Numbered from the stretch's first letter, positions 20,296 through 28,507 are shown. The stretch is 64,000 bases of DNA from Croceicoccus sediminis (GCF_007570835.1 NZ_SUNC01000001.1:744001-808000); one strand, 5' to 3'. Numbers and translations: made by a program. The notes: generated by a model from the sequence alone, not told the origin.

Positions 20296-20889
20296 GTGAA
20301 TATCCTGCACATCGACAGTTCGACATCCGGCGCCGATTCGGTCAGCCGCGCGGTAACCAAGGCCGCCGTCGACAAGCTGACCGCCGACAATCCCGGCGCA
20401 ACCGTTACCTATCGCGATCTGGGGACGGAGCCGCTGGCCCATCTGAACCCGATCATTACCGGCGCGATCCGTACGCCCGAAGAAGACCAGACCGAGGACA
20501 TGAAGGCCGCAGCTGCACCCGAACGCGCGATCCTCGACGAATTCATGGCTGCCGACACGATCGTCATTGGCGTACCGATGTACAACTTTGCCATTCCCAG
20601 CAACCTCAAGAGCTGGATCGACCGGCTCGGCGTGCCGCGCACCACGTTCCGCTATACCGAAAACGGCCCCGAAGGACTGGCGGGCGGTCGCCGCGTGATT
20701 TTTGCCGTTGCCACGGGCGGCCCCTACGAACCGGGAAAACAGCCGCTCAGCCTGATCGAGGATTTCCTGACGACGATGTTCGGCTTCATAGGGATCGACG
20801 ACATGACTTTCGTACGCGCCACCGGCGTCGGGATGTCCGGCCCCGAAGCCGCGATCGAGAAGGCGAAGGAAGACATCGCCAAACTCTGA
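20296..20889 (+). CDS. azoR: FMN-dependent NADH-azoreductase
   Basis: A flavodoxin-like quinone/azo reductase that detoxifies quinones and azo compounds by two-electron reduction. The N-terminal NILHIDSSTSG phosphate-binding loop, PMYNFAIPSNLKSWID in the FMN site and VATGGPYEP match the AzoR family. The start is taken as the GTG at 20296, with GGAG ten bases upstream; a TTG seven codons earlier lacks a site. The 197-residue length is normal. It is divergent from its probable HxlR-type regulator. Confidence 0.93.
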   Translation: MNILHIDSSTSGADSVSRAVTKAAVDKLTADNPGATVTYRDLGTEPLAHLNPIITGAIRTPEEDQTEDMKAAAAPERAILDEFMAADTIVIGVPMYNFAIPSNLKSWIDRLGVPRTTFRYTENGPEGLAGGRRVIFAVATGGPYEPGKQPLSLIEDFLTTMFGFIGIDDMTFVRATGVGMSGPEAAIEKAKEDIAKL

Positions 20890-21085
20890 GCGCGACGATC
20901 GAGACCGGCGAAACGTGCCTAATTCGGAGTTAATCGCGTTTCGTCGTTTCTCGGAAACAACTCGTCCATAAGCTTGAATCTGACGATGCGGTTCATCTCC
21001 CGTTCCGGGACCGGATTGCAGTGATGGGAACAAGAGCTGACCGGCTCGACTGACCGGAGCAGTCGGACTGAAGAAAGGACGAACC

Positions 21086-21445
21086 ATGAAGAAGACGCTG
21101 ATGGGGGCCCTGGTGGCAGCAAGCGTTGCCATTCCCGCCCCGGTTCTCGCAGATCCGCCGCCATGGGCGCCCGCACACGGCGCGCGTGCCAAGCACAAGG
21201 GCGGCCATTACTACGAACCGCGCGTCATGCGACGCGGCGATCGGTACTGGCGCGGTGACGACGGACGCTATTACTGCAAGCGTAACGACGGCACGACCGG
21301 CCTGATCATCGGTGCCGCCGGTGGCGCACTGCTCGGCCGCGAAATCGATGGCGGCCGCGACCGTACCACCGGCACCATCCTGGGTGCCGCTGCCGGCGCG
21401 ATCATCGGCCGCGCGATCGACAAGGGCGATGCCCGCTGCAACTGA
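21086..21445 (+). CDS. exported glycine-zipper 2TM protein
   Basis: A 119-residue protein with a signal peptide (MKKTLMGALVAASVAIPAPVLA) and a Tyr/Arg-rich middle (RYWRGDDGRYYCKRNDG). A C-terminal glycine zipper follows (GLIIGAAGGALLGREIDGG, then GTILGAAAGAIIGRAID). Glycine-zipper proteins of this type usually associate with the outer membrane. An AAAGGA site precedes the ATG. It stands alone, followed by a strong hairpin. The specific function is unknown. The 195 bp before it hold no other gene. Confidence 0.85.
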   Translation: MKKTLMGALVAASVAIPAPVLADPPPWAPAHGARAKHKGGHYYEPRVMRRGDRYWRGDDGRYYCKRNDGTTGLIIGAAGGALLGREIDGGRDRTTGTILGAAAGAIIGRAIDKGDARCN

Positions 21446-21468
21446 TGGCATGATATGAATGCCAGCCG

Positions 21469-21500
21469 GGGGCCGGACACCGAATGCGGTGTTCGGCCCC
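21469..21500 (+). terminator. terminator hairpin after the glycine-zipper gene
   Basis: A 14-bp stem (GGGGCCGGACACCG at 21469-21482 with CGGTGTTCGGCCCC at 21487-21500, one G-T pair) has a 4-nt loop. Only a short T run follows, so termination strength is uncertain. Confidence 0.65.
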
Positions 21501-21574
21501 TTGCCGTTCAGGGCCGCCTCGTTTGCGGCAAGGCCTGTTTGCGATAGGCGGCGTTTTGTGGTCCAAGCCACGCC

Positions 21575-22342
21575 ATGTCCGGTACCGATCGTCCCACCGT
21601 CCTGATTACAGGGGCCGCCCGCCGCCTTGGCGCTGAAATGGCCCGCAGCTTCGCCGCAAACGGATGGCACGTCATCATCCATTATCGCAGCTCCGCCGAC
21701 GAGGCTGAAACGCTCGCCTCCGGCCTCGAAAGCGCCGAAACGGTGCGCTTCGATCTTGCCGATCGCGGTGCGATGGAACGGGTGGTCCGCGATCTGGCCA
21801 GCCGGCTTGCGGACTGGCGCGCGCTGGTGAACTGCGCCTCGCTGTTCGAACTCGACAGCACCGAAACGCTGGACCACGCGGTTTTCACCCGCGCGCTACA
21901 GGCCAATGCCGAAGGGCCCAGCACCCTTGCCCAGGTCTATCTGGCGCAGGCCCGCGGCGCTGCCGGGCGCCGCGTGATCAACGTGCTGGACCAGAAGCTG
22001 GCCAACATGAACCCCGATTTCTTCAGCTATACGATGTCGAAGGCGGCGCTCGCCTCGGCAACGGAAATGCTGGCAATGTCGTGCCGGGGCACGCGCGACC
22101 GCATCTACGGCCTTTGTCCGGGTGCCATGTTGCCCAGCTTCGACCAGGAAAAAACCGAACATGAAGCGAGCGGCAGGATGAACCTGCTGCGCCGCCTGAC
22201 CGATCCTGCCGAACTGGCCGACGCGGCCCTGTTTCTGGCCAGCGGCGCGGCTGCCAACGGCCAGGTGCTCTATGTCGATTCGGGGCAGCACCTGATGCAG
22301 CAGGACCGCGATGTCCTGTTTCTTGCACGCGGGGAAAGCTGA
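21575..22342 (+). CDS. SDR oxidoreductase, pteridine-reductase/FolM-like
   Basis: A short-chain dehydrogenase of 255 residues. The dinucleotide motif is TGAARRLG, which fits the TGx3RxG variant of pteridine reductase and FolM rather than the classical TGxxxGIG. Further motifs are VNCASLFELD and the catalytic SYTMSKAAL (Tyr-x3-Lys). NADPH-dependent reduction of dihydropterin or dihydrofolate is the likely reaction, though other SDR substrates are possible. It is followed by cfa 57 bp downstream on the same strand. Confidence 0.82.
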   Translation: MSGTDRPTVLITGAARRLGAEMARSFAANGWHVIIHYRSSADEAETLASGLESAETVRFDLADRGAMERVVRDLASRLADWRALVNCASLFELDSTETLDHAVFTRALQANAEGPSTLAQVYLAQARGAAGRRVINVLDQKLANMNPDFFSYTMSKAALASATEMLAMSCRGTRDRIYGLCPGAMLPSFDQEKTEHEASGRMNLLRRLTDPAELADAALFLASGAAANGQVLYVDSGQHLMQQDRDVLFLARGES

Positions 22343-22399
22343 AAACATGTGCGATTGCCGCTTGCCTCGCGCGGTAAATATGCGTCTACGTTCAGGGGC

Positions 22400-23647
22400 A
22401 TGAGCGCCTCTGACCGGATTATCGCCCGCTTCTTCGCAAGTACCGTCACACGCGGCACGTTGACCGTTCATTTCGAAGGCGGCGGCAGCCAGACTTTCGG
22501 TACGCCCGCCCCCGGCTTCGAAGACTTGTCCGTCACCCTGCGCGAAGGTGCGACCCGCCAGATCCTGACCGACCCGCGTCTTGGCGCTGCAGAAGCCTAC
22601 ATGGACGGCAGGCTGACGATCGAAGGCGGCGGGATCATGGAACTGATCCACATGCTGCGCGCGAACCAGCCTTGGGACCGGGGACAGCGCCTGCGCCCGC
22701 CCAGCTTCCTGCGCCGGATGAAGGACCGCGTGGCTCATCTGCGCGTGGCGAAAAACCGGGCGTCGAGTTCAAAAAACAACGTCGCGCATCACTACGACAT
22801 CGGCAACGATCTCTACGAACTGATGCTCGATGCTCCGCACATGCAGTATTCCTGCGCCTATTGGCCGCGCAAGGACATGACGCTGGAACAAGCGCAGGAA
22901 GAAAAGCTCGCCCACATCGCGGCCAAGCTGGCGCTGGAGCCTGGACAACATGTCCTCGACATCGGCTGTGGCTGGGGCGGCATGGCGATATTCCTGGCGC
23001 GGAAGGCGGCGGTTCGCGTCACCGGCATCACCCTTTCCGAGGAACAGCTGGCCCTTGCCCGCAAACGCGCCGAAGCGGCGGGCGTTGCCGACAAGGTCAG
23101 CTTCGAACTCGTCGATTACCGCGACCTTGCGGCATCGGGGCGCCAGTTCGATCGCATCGTTTCGGTCGGCATGTTCGAACACGTCGGCCAGCCGCAATTC
23201 GAAACCTATTTCCGCGCCGTCGGCAATCTCATGCATCAGGACGGCGTTGCCCTGATCCACACGATCGGCCGCATGGGCAAGCCCGGCATGACCGACGCGT
23301 TCACGCGCAAGTACATCTTTCCCGGCGGCTACATCCCCGCCCTGTCCGAAACCGTGGCGGCCAGCGAGAAGGTGCGCCTGATCGCCAGCGACGTGGAAAC
23401 GCTGCGCATCCATTACGCCAAGACCCTGCGCTGCTGGTACGACCGCTGCATGGCGCACCAGGCCGAGATCGAGGCGATGTACGATCCGCGCTTCTTCCGG
23501 ATGTGGACGTTCTACCTGTCGGGCGCGACCGCCGCGTTCGAAAGCGGCGGCATGTGCAATTACCAGATCCAGTACGTGCGTGATCGCCGCGCCCTGCCGC
23601 TGTCGCGCGACTACATGGGCAAGGCCGAGAGCAAGCTGCTCGGCTAA
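22400..23647 (+). CDS. cfa: cyclopropane-fatty-acyl-phospholipid synthase
   Basis: Transfers a methylene group from S-adenosylmethionine to unsaturated acyl chains of membrane phospholipids. The N-terminal lipid-binding region contains MDGRLTIEGG. The C-terminal Rossmann methyltransferase domain has VLDIGCGWGGMAIFLA, then HVGQPQFETYF and IFPGGYIP. The protein has 415 residues from the ATG at 22400, with AGGGG close upstream. The frame runs 17 residues further into the previous gene's spacer. It is the middle gene of SDR-cfa-MATE-argG. Confidence 0.93.
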   Translation: MSASDRIIARFFASTVTRGTLTVHFEGGGSQTFGTPAPGFEDLSVTLREGATRQILTDPRLGAAEAYMDGRLTIEGGGIMELIHMLRANQPWDRGQRLRPPSFLRRMKDRVAHLRVAKNRASSSKNNVAHHYDIGNDLYELMLDAPHMQYSCAYWPRKDMTLEQAQEEKLAHIAAKLALEPGQHVLDIGCGWGGMAIFLARKAAVRVTGITLSEEQLALARKRAEAAGVADKVSFELVDYRDLAASGRQFDRIVSVGMFEHVGQPQFETYFRAVGNLMHQDGVALIHTIGRMGKPGMTDAFTRKYIFPGGYIPALSETVAASEKVRLIASDVETLRIHYAKTLRCWYDRCMAHQAEIEAMYDPRFFRMWTFYLSGATAAFESGGMCNYQIQYVRDRRALPLSRDYMGKAESKLLG

Positions 23648-23691
23648 GCCGCTGCTTGCCCCGCATGCGGCAGCGGGGCATGGGCGCACGG

Positions 23692-25065
23692 GTGACTGAC
23701 GCAGGCCCCCTCACCATGCCCCTGACGCGAAGAGCGATCCTGGCGCAGGCCTGGCCGATCATGCTGGGCCAGGCCTCGGTCCCGCTTGTCGGCATCGTCG
23801 ACACCATCGTCGTGGGCAGGACCGGCGATGCCGGCGCGCTGGCCGGCGTGGCGCTGGGCGCGACGATCATCAACCTCGTGTTCTGGAGCTTTGGCTTCCT
23901 GCGCATGGGCCTCACGGGCCTGACGGCGCAAGCACAAGGGGCAAATCGCCCGCGCGAGGTAGAGGCGATGTTCCTGCGCGGCATCGGCATCGGTGTGGCG
24001 CTGGGTCTTGTCCTCCTGGCGCTGCAAGTCCCGCTGACCGCGCTTGCCCTTGCGGTGATGGCAGGGGGCGAAGGGGTCAGCGCAGAGGCTGACGCCTATG
24101 TCACCGCCCGGTTCTTCGGCGCGCCCGCCGCATTGGCCGTCTTCGCGATGACCGGCTGGCTGCTGGGCCTTGGCCGAACGCGGGCCGCGCTCCTTCTCCA
24201 GATCGTCATGAACGCATCGAACGCGCTGCTCGACGTCGCGCTGGTTTGGGGGGCGGACATGGGCGCGGGCGGCATCGGCGCGGGAACAGCGGGGGCGGAA
24301 TGGATCGCGCTCGTCACCGGCCTCGTGATCTGCGCGCGGGTGGCAGGCGCAGGCCCGCTGGCCTTGTGGCGACGGGTGCCGAAATCGGACCTGCTGGAAC
24401 GCGAGGCTCTCAGGAATCTATTCGCGGTGAATCGTGATCTCATGATCCGCACGATCGCCCTGCTCTTGGCCTTCACATGGCTGGCCAGTTCGGGTGCAAG
24501 GCTGGGCGCGACGACGCTGGCGGCAAATCACGTGCTGTTGCAGTTCATTTCGGTGGCGGCCTTCGTGCTCGATGCCTTCGCCTTTACGGCAGAAGCGCGC
24601 ATCGGACAGGCCATCGGGTCCGGTTCATACCGGCGCTTCCTGCGGGCCGTTCGCCTCACCAGCGAATTTGCCCTGATCGGCGGGGCCGCCCTGTCGCTGG
24701 CCTACTGGGCGTTCGGAGGATCGGTCATTTCCCTGATGGTCACCGATGCCGCAACGCTTCAGCTAGCCGTTACTTTCCTGCCCTTTGCCGCGCTCGTCCC
24801 TTTTATCGGTGCGCCCTCGTGGATGCTCGACGGGGTGTTCATCGGCGCGACTCGCGGCAAGGCGCTGCGCAACGCGGCGGTGCTGACCACCGTGCTTTAT
24901 ATCGGGCTGGACCTGCTGCTGCGTCCCTATGGCAATTGGGGCATCTGGATCGCGTTTTCGGCCACTTATGTCCTGCGCGCCGCGACCCTCGGCGCCTATG
25001 TTCCCGGCCTCCTCCGGTCGATCAAACCCGCACAGGCACTTGCAGGCGGCGCAAGTCCCGACTAA
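23692..25065 (+). CDS. MATE family efflux transporter (DinF-like)
   Basis: A multidrug/toxin extrusion exporter in the inner membrane with about 12 hydrophobic helices. It begins with RRAILAQAWPIMLGQASVPLVGIVDTIVVGRTG, a typical MATE first helix pair with the conserved VDT. The length of ~457 residues is normal. The start is ambiguous: a GTG at 23692, an ATG at 23716, or an ATG at 23680 would all fit, and none has a good ribosome-binding site. It lies 44 bp after cfa and 9 bp before argG. Confidence 0.88.
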   Translation: MTDAGPLTMPLTRRAILAQAWPIMLGQASVPLVGIVDTIVVGRTGDAGALAGVALGATIINLVFWSFGFLRMGLTGLTAQAQGANRPREVEAMFLRGIGIGVALGLVLLALQVPLTALALAVMAGGEGVSAEADAYVTARFFGAPAALAVFAMTGWLLGLGRTRAALLLQIVMNASNALLDVALVWGADMGAGGIGAGTAGAEWIALVTGLVICARVAGAGPLALWRRVPKSDLLEREALRNLFAVNRDLMIRTIALLLAFTWLASSGARLGATTLAANHVLLQFISVAAFVLDAFAFTAEARIGQAIGSGSYRRFLRAVRLTSEFALIGGAALSLAYWAFGGSVISLMVTDAATLQLAVTFLPFAALVPFIGAPSWMLDGVFIGATRGKALRNAAVLTTVLYIGLDLLLRPYGNWGIWIAFSATYVLRAATLGAYVPGLLRSIKPAQALAGGASPD

Positions 25066-25074
25066 CCGGCGCGC

Positions 25075-26292
25075 ATGAGCGATTCCATCAAGAAAGTTGT
25101 GCTGGCCTATTCGGGCGGCCTCGATACCTCGGTCATCCTGAAGTGGCTGCAGGTCACCTACAACTGCGAGGTCGTGACTTTCACGGCAGACCTCGGCCAG
25201 GGCGAGGAACTTGAACCCGCGCGCGCCAAGGCGAAGCTGATGGGTATTCCGGACGAGCACATCTATATCGACGACTTGCGAGAGGAATTCGTGCGCGACT
25301 TCGTCTTCCCGATGATGCGCGCCAATGCGAAGTACGAAGGCGACTACCTGCTTGGCACGTCGATCGCGCGTCCGCTGATTTCCAAGCGGCTGATCGAGAT
25401 CGCCCATGAAACCGGCGCCGACGCCATCGCGCACGGCGCGACCGGCAAGGGCAACGACCAGGTCCGCTTCGAACTGTCGGCTTATGCGCTCGACCCCGAT
25501 ATCAAGGTCATCGCCCCGTGGCGCGAATGGGATCTCAATTCCCGCACCGCGCTGATCGAATGGGCCGAACAGCACCAGATCCCGGTGCCCAAGGACAAGC
25601 GCGGCGAAAGCCCGTTTTCGACCGACGCGAACCTCCTGCACACTTCGTCAGAGGGCAAGGTGCTTGAAGATCCGTGGGAAGAGACCCCCGATTACGTCTA
25701 TTCGCGCACGGTCAATCCCGAGGATGCGCCCGATACGCCCGAATATATCGAGATCGGTTTCGAAAAGGGCGACGGCGTCTCGCTGAATGGCAAGACGACT
25801 TCGCCGGCCACGCTCCTGACCGAGCTTAACGAACTGGGCCGCAAGCACGGCATCGGCCGCCTCGACCTCGTCGAGAACCGTTTCGTGGGCATGAAGTCGC
25901 GCGGCATGTACGAAACGCCGGGCGGCACGATCTATGCCGCCGCACACCGCGGGATCGAACAGATCACGCTGGATCGCGGAGCGGCGCACCTCAAGGATGA
26001 GCTGATGCCCAAGTATGCAGAGCTCATCTACAACGGTTTCTGGTTCGCGCCGGAACGCGAGATGCTGCAGGCCGCGATCGACCATTCGCAGGCATCGGTG
26101 AACGGCACCGTGCGCCTGAAGCTCTACAAGGGCTCGGTCTCGGTTGTCGGGCGCAAGTCGCCGAACTCGCTTTACTCCGAACGCCACGTGACGTTCGAGG
26201 ACGATGCCGGGGCCTATGACCAGAAGGACGCGGAAGGCTTCATCAAGCTCAACGCACTTCGCCTGAAACTGCTGGCGAAGCAGGGCCGCTAA
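25075..26292 (+). CDS. argG: argininosuccinate synthase
   Basis: Joins citrulline and aspartate with ATP in arginine synthesis. The ATP-binding [11 protein letters not shown] motif is at residues ~11-21. Other signatures are [26 protein letters not shown] and [10 protein letters not shown]. The 405-residue length is standard. The gene starts 9 bp after the MATE gene and is followed by a long hairpin, so it is the last gene of that transcription unit. Confidence 0.98.
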   Translation: MSDSIKKVVLAYSGGLDTSVILKWLQVTYNCEVVTFTADLGQGEELEPARAKAKLMGIPDEHIYIDDLREEFVRDFVFPMMRANAKYEGDYLLGTSIARPLISKRLIEIAHETGADAIAHGATGKGNDQVRFELSAYALDPDIKVIAPWREWDLNSRTALIEWAEQHQIPVPKDKRGESPFSTDANLLHTSSEGKVLEDPWEETPDYVYSRTVNPEDAPDTPEYIEIGFEKGDGVSLNGKTTSPATLLTELNELGRKHGIGRLDLVENRFVGMKSRGMYETPGGTIYAAAHRGIEQITLDRGAAHLKDELMPKYAELIYNGFWFAPEREMLQAAIDHSQASVNGTVRLKLYKGSVSVVGRKSPNSLYSERHVTFEDDAGAYDQKDAEGFIKLNALRLKLLAKQGR

Positions 26293-26308
26293 GCGCCTTC
26301 GCGGGCGT

Positions 26309-26341
26309 GCCGCAGTAGCGAGATTGGCTCGCTTCTGCGGC
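26309..26341 (+). terminator. terminator hairpin after argG
   Basis: GCCGCAGTAGCGAG (26309-26322) pairs with CTCGCTTCTGCGGC (26328-26341): 14 positions, one T-T mismatch, 5-nt loop. It is 16 bp beyond the argG stop. There is no T run, so it may act as an RNA-stabilising 3' end or a weak terminator. Confidence 0.6.
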
Positions 26342-26362
26342 GAACCGCGCCAATTGACGGAT

Positions 26363-26405
26363 TTATCCACTCTTGTCCACCGCGAAGATCGCGTTTTGTG
26401 GATAA
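26363..26405. promoter_or_regulatory. DnaA-like boxes
   Basis: TGTGGATAA at 26397-26405 is a perfect reverse match to the DnaA box TTATCCACA. TTATCCACT at 26363-26371 matches at 8 of 9 positions and TTGTCCACC at 26373-26381 at 7 of 9. The first and last face each other as an 8-bp inverted repeat (TTATCCAC/GTGGATAA). They could mark a DnaA-controlled promoter or a titration site. Confidence 0.5.
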
Positions 26406-26459
26406 CTTTGCGTTTGGCTGCTTGAACGACTCACGCATCAGGATCACCTTGAACTTGTC

Positions 26460-26930
26460 GAACGGGGATGAAGCCCTCTCGGATCGGGCCGCAAGGCTCT
26501 GAAACGAAAAGGAAATCGAACCGATCGATATGCTGGCGAAAGCCACGCGACAGATGGACGGACCAGCGTCCGGCAGGCCTCTTGAAGGCCGCGGATGAGG
26601 AAAGCCCGAATGACGCGAAGGGCACGGTAGCATGGCCGGAATTCCGGTACGACGTGGACGAAAAGGTAAATCCCTTGCGGAAATACCGGATCGGTCGAAA
26701 CGGCGGACCATCAAGGAAGGAAGGCTTCGGATCCTGGTGAGAACGGAATGGTAGAAGAGAACGCTCTTCTCAACCGACCGAACCCCCGCCATGAACCGGA
26801 TGCCGGCGCGAGCGCCGGGCGACATAGGCCTCCCGACCTTCGGGGAAGGAAGCCGAAACGCCAGGCGCCAAGTTCCCTTGTGGACCACGCGTCGGTGAGA
26901 GTGGGGCCAGCAGCGATGCTGGCCCCATTT
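26460..26930 (+). ncRNA. candidate structured non-coding RNA
   Basis: A ~470-nt segment rich in short perfect hairpins and GNRA- or UUCG-like loops. Examples are TGGCGAAAGCCA, CGGAC-CAGC-GTCCG, CCGGAATTCCGG, AGAAGAG-AACG-CTCTTCT, CCGGCGC-GA-GCGCCGG and CCCGA-CCT-TCGGG. It ends in an 11-bp terminator with a GCGA loop. It lies between argG and rlpA on the plus strand. The most protein-like frame (26468-26740, 90 residues) is basic and unrecognisable. I compared it by eye with RNase P RNA, tmRNA, SRP RNA and 6S RNA and found no convincing match. The 5' end is a guess; orientation rests on the terminator. Confidence 0.5.
26902..26930 (+). terminator. strong intrinsic terminator of the structured segment
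   Basis: TGGGGCCAGCA (26902-26912), tetraloop GCGA, TGCTGGCCCCA (26917-26927), then TTT. The 11-bp stem is perfect. It does not follow any coding gene closely, which is the main evidence that a non-coding transcript ends here. Confidence 0.8.
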
Positions 26931-27037
26931 GCGTTCGGGCCGCCGATTCGCGTTTTTCCCGCAAATCCGCCCAAAATGAGATCATCCCGGATCGATTGTG
27001 GCCGAATTGGGACGGGCCGAAACCATTCAACTACTAT

Positions 27038-27062
27038 TCCATGGTATAAAATATCCCATGGA
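27038..27062. promoter_or_regulatory. inverted repeat spanning the rlpA start
   Basis: TCCATGG (27038-27044) and CCATGGA (27056-27062) are perfect inverted repeats around an AT-only TATAAAATAT core resembling a -10 element. The proposed rlpA ATG (27058) lies inside the right arm. If the core is the promoter, the message would be nearly leaderless. Confidence 0.45.
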
Positions 27063-27627
27063 CGGGACAACTTTGCATCGCTTTATCCGCCGCACCCGTG
27101 TGACGGATCGCCGCCGCCGCGTATCGCGCCTGGCCGTGGGCTTCGCCCTCGCCTCGCTCGTTCCCGGCGCCGCGCTGGCCGTATCCGAGGACATTCAGGT
27201 AACCGCACCGGGCTTCGAACTCGATACGGCCACGCCGGACGAGGCGCTGCCCGAACTGCCCGGCATGGGCACCGACGATACCGGTTTTGCAGAGGTCGAA
27301 CCGACCATCTCGGAATTGAGTGACGTTGCCGAGGAACTCGGCATCGGGGTCGCCAGCTGGTATGGTCCGCGCTTCGCCGGTCGCCCAACGGCAAATGGCG
27401 AACGCTTCGATCCCACCGAATACACGGCTGCGCATCGCACCCTGCCCTTCGGCAGCAAGGTCCGCGTGACATCGCAGCGGACCGGCAAATCGATCATCGT
27501 GCGGATCAACGATCGCGGCCCGTTTCACGGCAAGCGCGTGATCGACCTTTCCGAAGCAGCAGCCGATGCGATCGGCATGAAGTCGCGCGGACAGGACCGC
27601 GTTGCACTAAGCCTCCTGCAGGACTGA
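27058..27627 (+). CDS. rlpA: septal ring lytic transglycosylase RlpA family protein
   Basis: A double-psi beta-barrel protein of the RlpA family, which cleaves or binds denuded peptidoglycan at the septum. An Arg-rich N-terminus leads into a hydrophobic export segment (LAVGFALASLVPGAALA). The DPBB core is GVASWYGPRFAGRPTANGERFD, then AAHRTLPFGSKV and VRINDRGPF, which holds the catalytic Asp region. There is no SPOR domain, so septal targeting is unproven. The start is uncertain: the ATG at 27058 has no ribosome-binding site and sits in an inverted repeat; a GTG at 27100 is an alternative. Confidence 0.85.
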   Translation: MDGTTLHRFIRRTRVTDRRRRVSRLAVGFALASLVPGAALAVSEDIQVTAPGFELDTATPDEALPELPGMGTDDTGFAEVEPTISELSDVAEELGIGVASWYGPRFAGRPTANGERFDPTEYTAAHRTLPFGSKVRVTSQRTGKSIIVRINDRGPFHGKRVIDLSEAAADAIGMKSRGQDRVALSLLQD

Positions 27628-27636
27628 TTTTCCCGA

Positions 27637-28047
27637 TTACTGGACCGGCGTTGCCTCTGCCGCTGTCGGCTCTTCCATGATCGGTTCGGCCTCGCCCGGC
27701 GTTTCGGGTTCAGGAGTGCTGCTTTCCGCCGCCTTCGGCGCAGGAGCCGTGCTCTTGCTGAAGATGCCGACCTGCTGACCGCACCAGCGCAATTGTTCCA
27801 TGGCGCGGTCGCGTTTTGCCCCGCGCAGATCGTCTACGGTAAGCTGCTGCTGGGCCAACCTGCCGGTCAGACATTCGCACAGCTGGTCTTTCTTCCGCTC
27901 GGTCGGCGCGAAGTGACCGACAACCGACTTGCAATCGCTGACTTTCTCGACACGCTGCTCGTCCTCCAGACCCGGCTTCGGGTCCTCACACCCTGCGAGT
28001 GCGAATGTCGCGAGCGCCAGTGCGCCTGCAAACCTGACCGCCGTCAT
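27637..28047 (-). CDS. small lipoprotein with C-x17-CxC-x29-C motif
   Basis: A 136-residue protein with a lipoprotein signal (FAGALALATFALAGC, lipobox LAGC). The core has four further cysteines spaced C-x17-C-x-C-x29-C (SDCKSV, QLCECL and LRWCGQ), containing TERKK before the CxC pair. The tail is Pro/Glu/Ala-rich and probably disordered. A GGAGG site precedes the ATG. The cysteine layout and flanking residues match exactly those of the next minus-strand protein (28193-28507), so they are paralogues of an unrecognised family. The function is unknown; metal or disulfide chemistry is possible. Confidence 0.8.
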   Translation of the reverse strand: MTAVRFAGALALATFALAGCEDPKPGLEDEQRVEKVSDCKSVVGHFAPTERKKDQLCECLTGRLAQQQLTVDDLRGAKRDRAMEQLRWCGQQVGIFSKSTAPAPKAAESSTPEPETPGEAEPIMEEPTAAEATPVQ

Positions 28048-28192
28048 CGAAATGCCTCCATTATGCGTCCGTTCGGCCCGATTCCTAGCGGGTGACGGTG
28101 AAGAGCAGGTTACCCGCCCTGCCCCACGGGCTCGATCTCATGGATTTTCACCCGATCAGCGTGCCGCTGCAAGGTGTCAAATCCAGCGGTGG

Positions 28193-28507
28193 TCAACCCG
28201 CGTGCATATGCAGGCACGCGTCGGAAATCGACTTCAATTCCGGCGCGTCGGTACCGAGCAATTCCTCGAGTTTCAGCTTCTGACGCCGCGTCTCCACGAT
28301 CAGGCAATCACAGACGAGCCCTGCGCGCCGTTCGGTAAGCGGTTGCTGCATGTACTGCGCGACGCACTGTCCCCGCACTTCGGCGTTCTGCCCGCCGCCG
28401 TGCTGGTTCATTCTCGTGCGAATATCCTCTGCGAAGAAGAACGACACCGCCGTCGCTATCACCGCGAGGATGAGGAAAATAATCAGTTTCTTGGCACCGT
28501 TGCTCAT
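28193..28507 (-). CDS. membrane-anchored protein with C-x17-CxC-x29-C motif
   Basis: A 104-residue protein with one N-terminal membrane helix (LIIFLILAVIATAVSFFF) that should act as a signal anchor. The domain behind it carries RGQCVAQ, then LTERRAGLVCDCL and SDACLHMH, giving C-x17-C-x-C-x29-C. The same spacing occurs in the neighbouring lipoprotein. AGGGGG precedes the ATG. The two genes are separated by 145 bp containing only a GCGGGT/ACCCGC hairpin. I do not recognise the family. Confidence 0.8.
   Translation of the reverse strand: MSNGAKKLIIFLILAVIATAVSFFFAEDIRTRMNQHGGGQNAEVRGQCVAQYMQQPLTERRAGLVCDCLIVETRRQKLKLEELLGTDAPELKSISDACLHMHAG

Larger units (their letters stand above)
26342..27057. 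other. 716-bp gene-free interval between argG and rlpA
   Basis: After the argG terminator this stretch has no convincing protein gene: short frames in it have unnatural composition on both strands. It contains, in order, a cluster of DnaA-like boxes (26363-26405), a highly structured segment capped by a strong terminator (about 26460-26930), and the rlpA upstream region (26931-27057), in which an inverted repeat spans the start codon. Confidence 0.7.

Noticed and set aside
26342-26460. Chromosomal replication origin
   Set aside because: Only one perfect DnaA box and two partial ones, no AT-rich unwinding region and no origin-linked genes nearby.
26592-26610. GAGGAAAGCCC resembles the conserved GAGGAAAGUCC of RNase P RNA
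   Set aside because: The invariant U is replaced and none of the other conserved RNase P blocks (AGCAAACCGCC, GGTGAAA...GGTAAGAGC, ACAGAACCCGGCTTA) is present in the interval.
26460-26930. Possible permuted tmRNA gene
   Set aside because: No tag-like ANDN coding sequence and no tRNA-like acceptor end were found, although smpB is encoded 15 kb away.
26289-27323. Reading frames of 90 to 200 codons in the argG-rlpA spacer on both strands
   Set aside because: Composition is unnatural (runs of Arg, Ser and Pro), there are no ribosome-binding sites and no recognisable domains; hairpins explain the sequence better.
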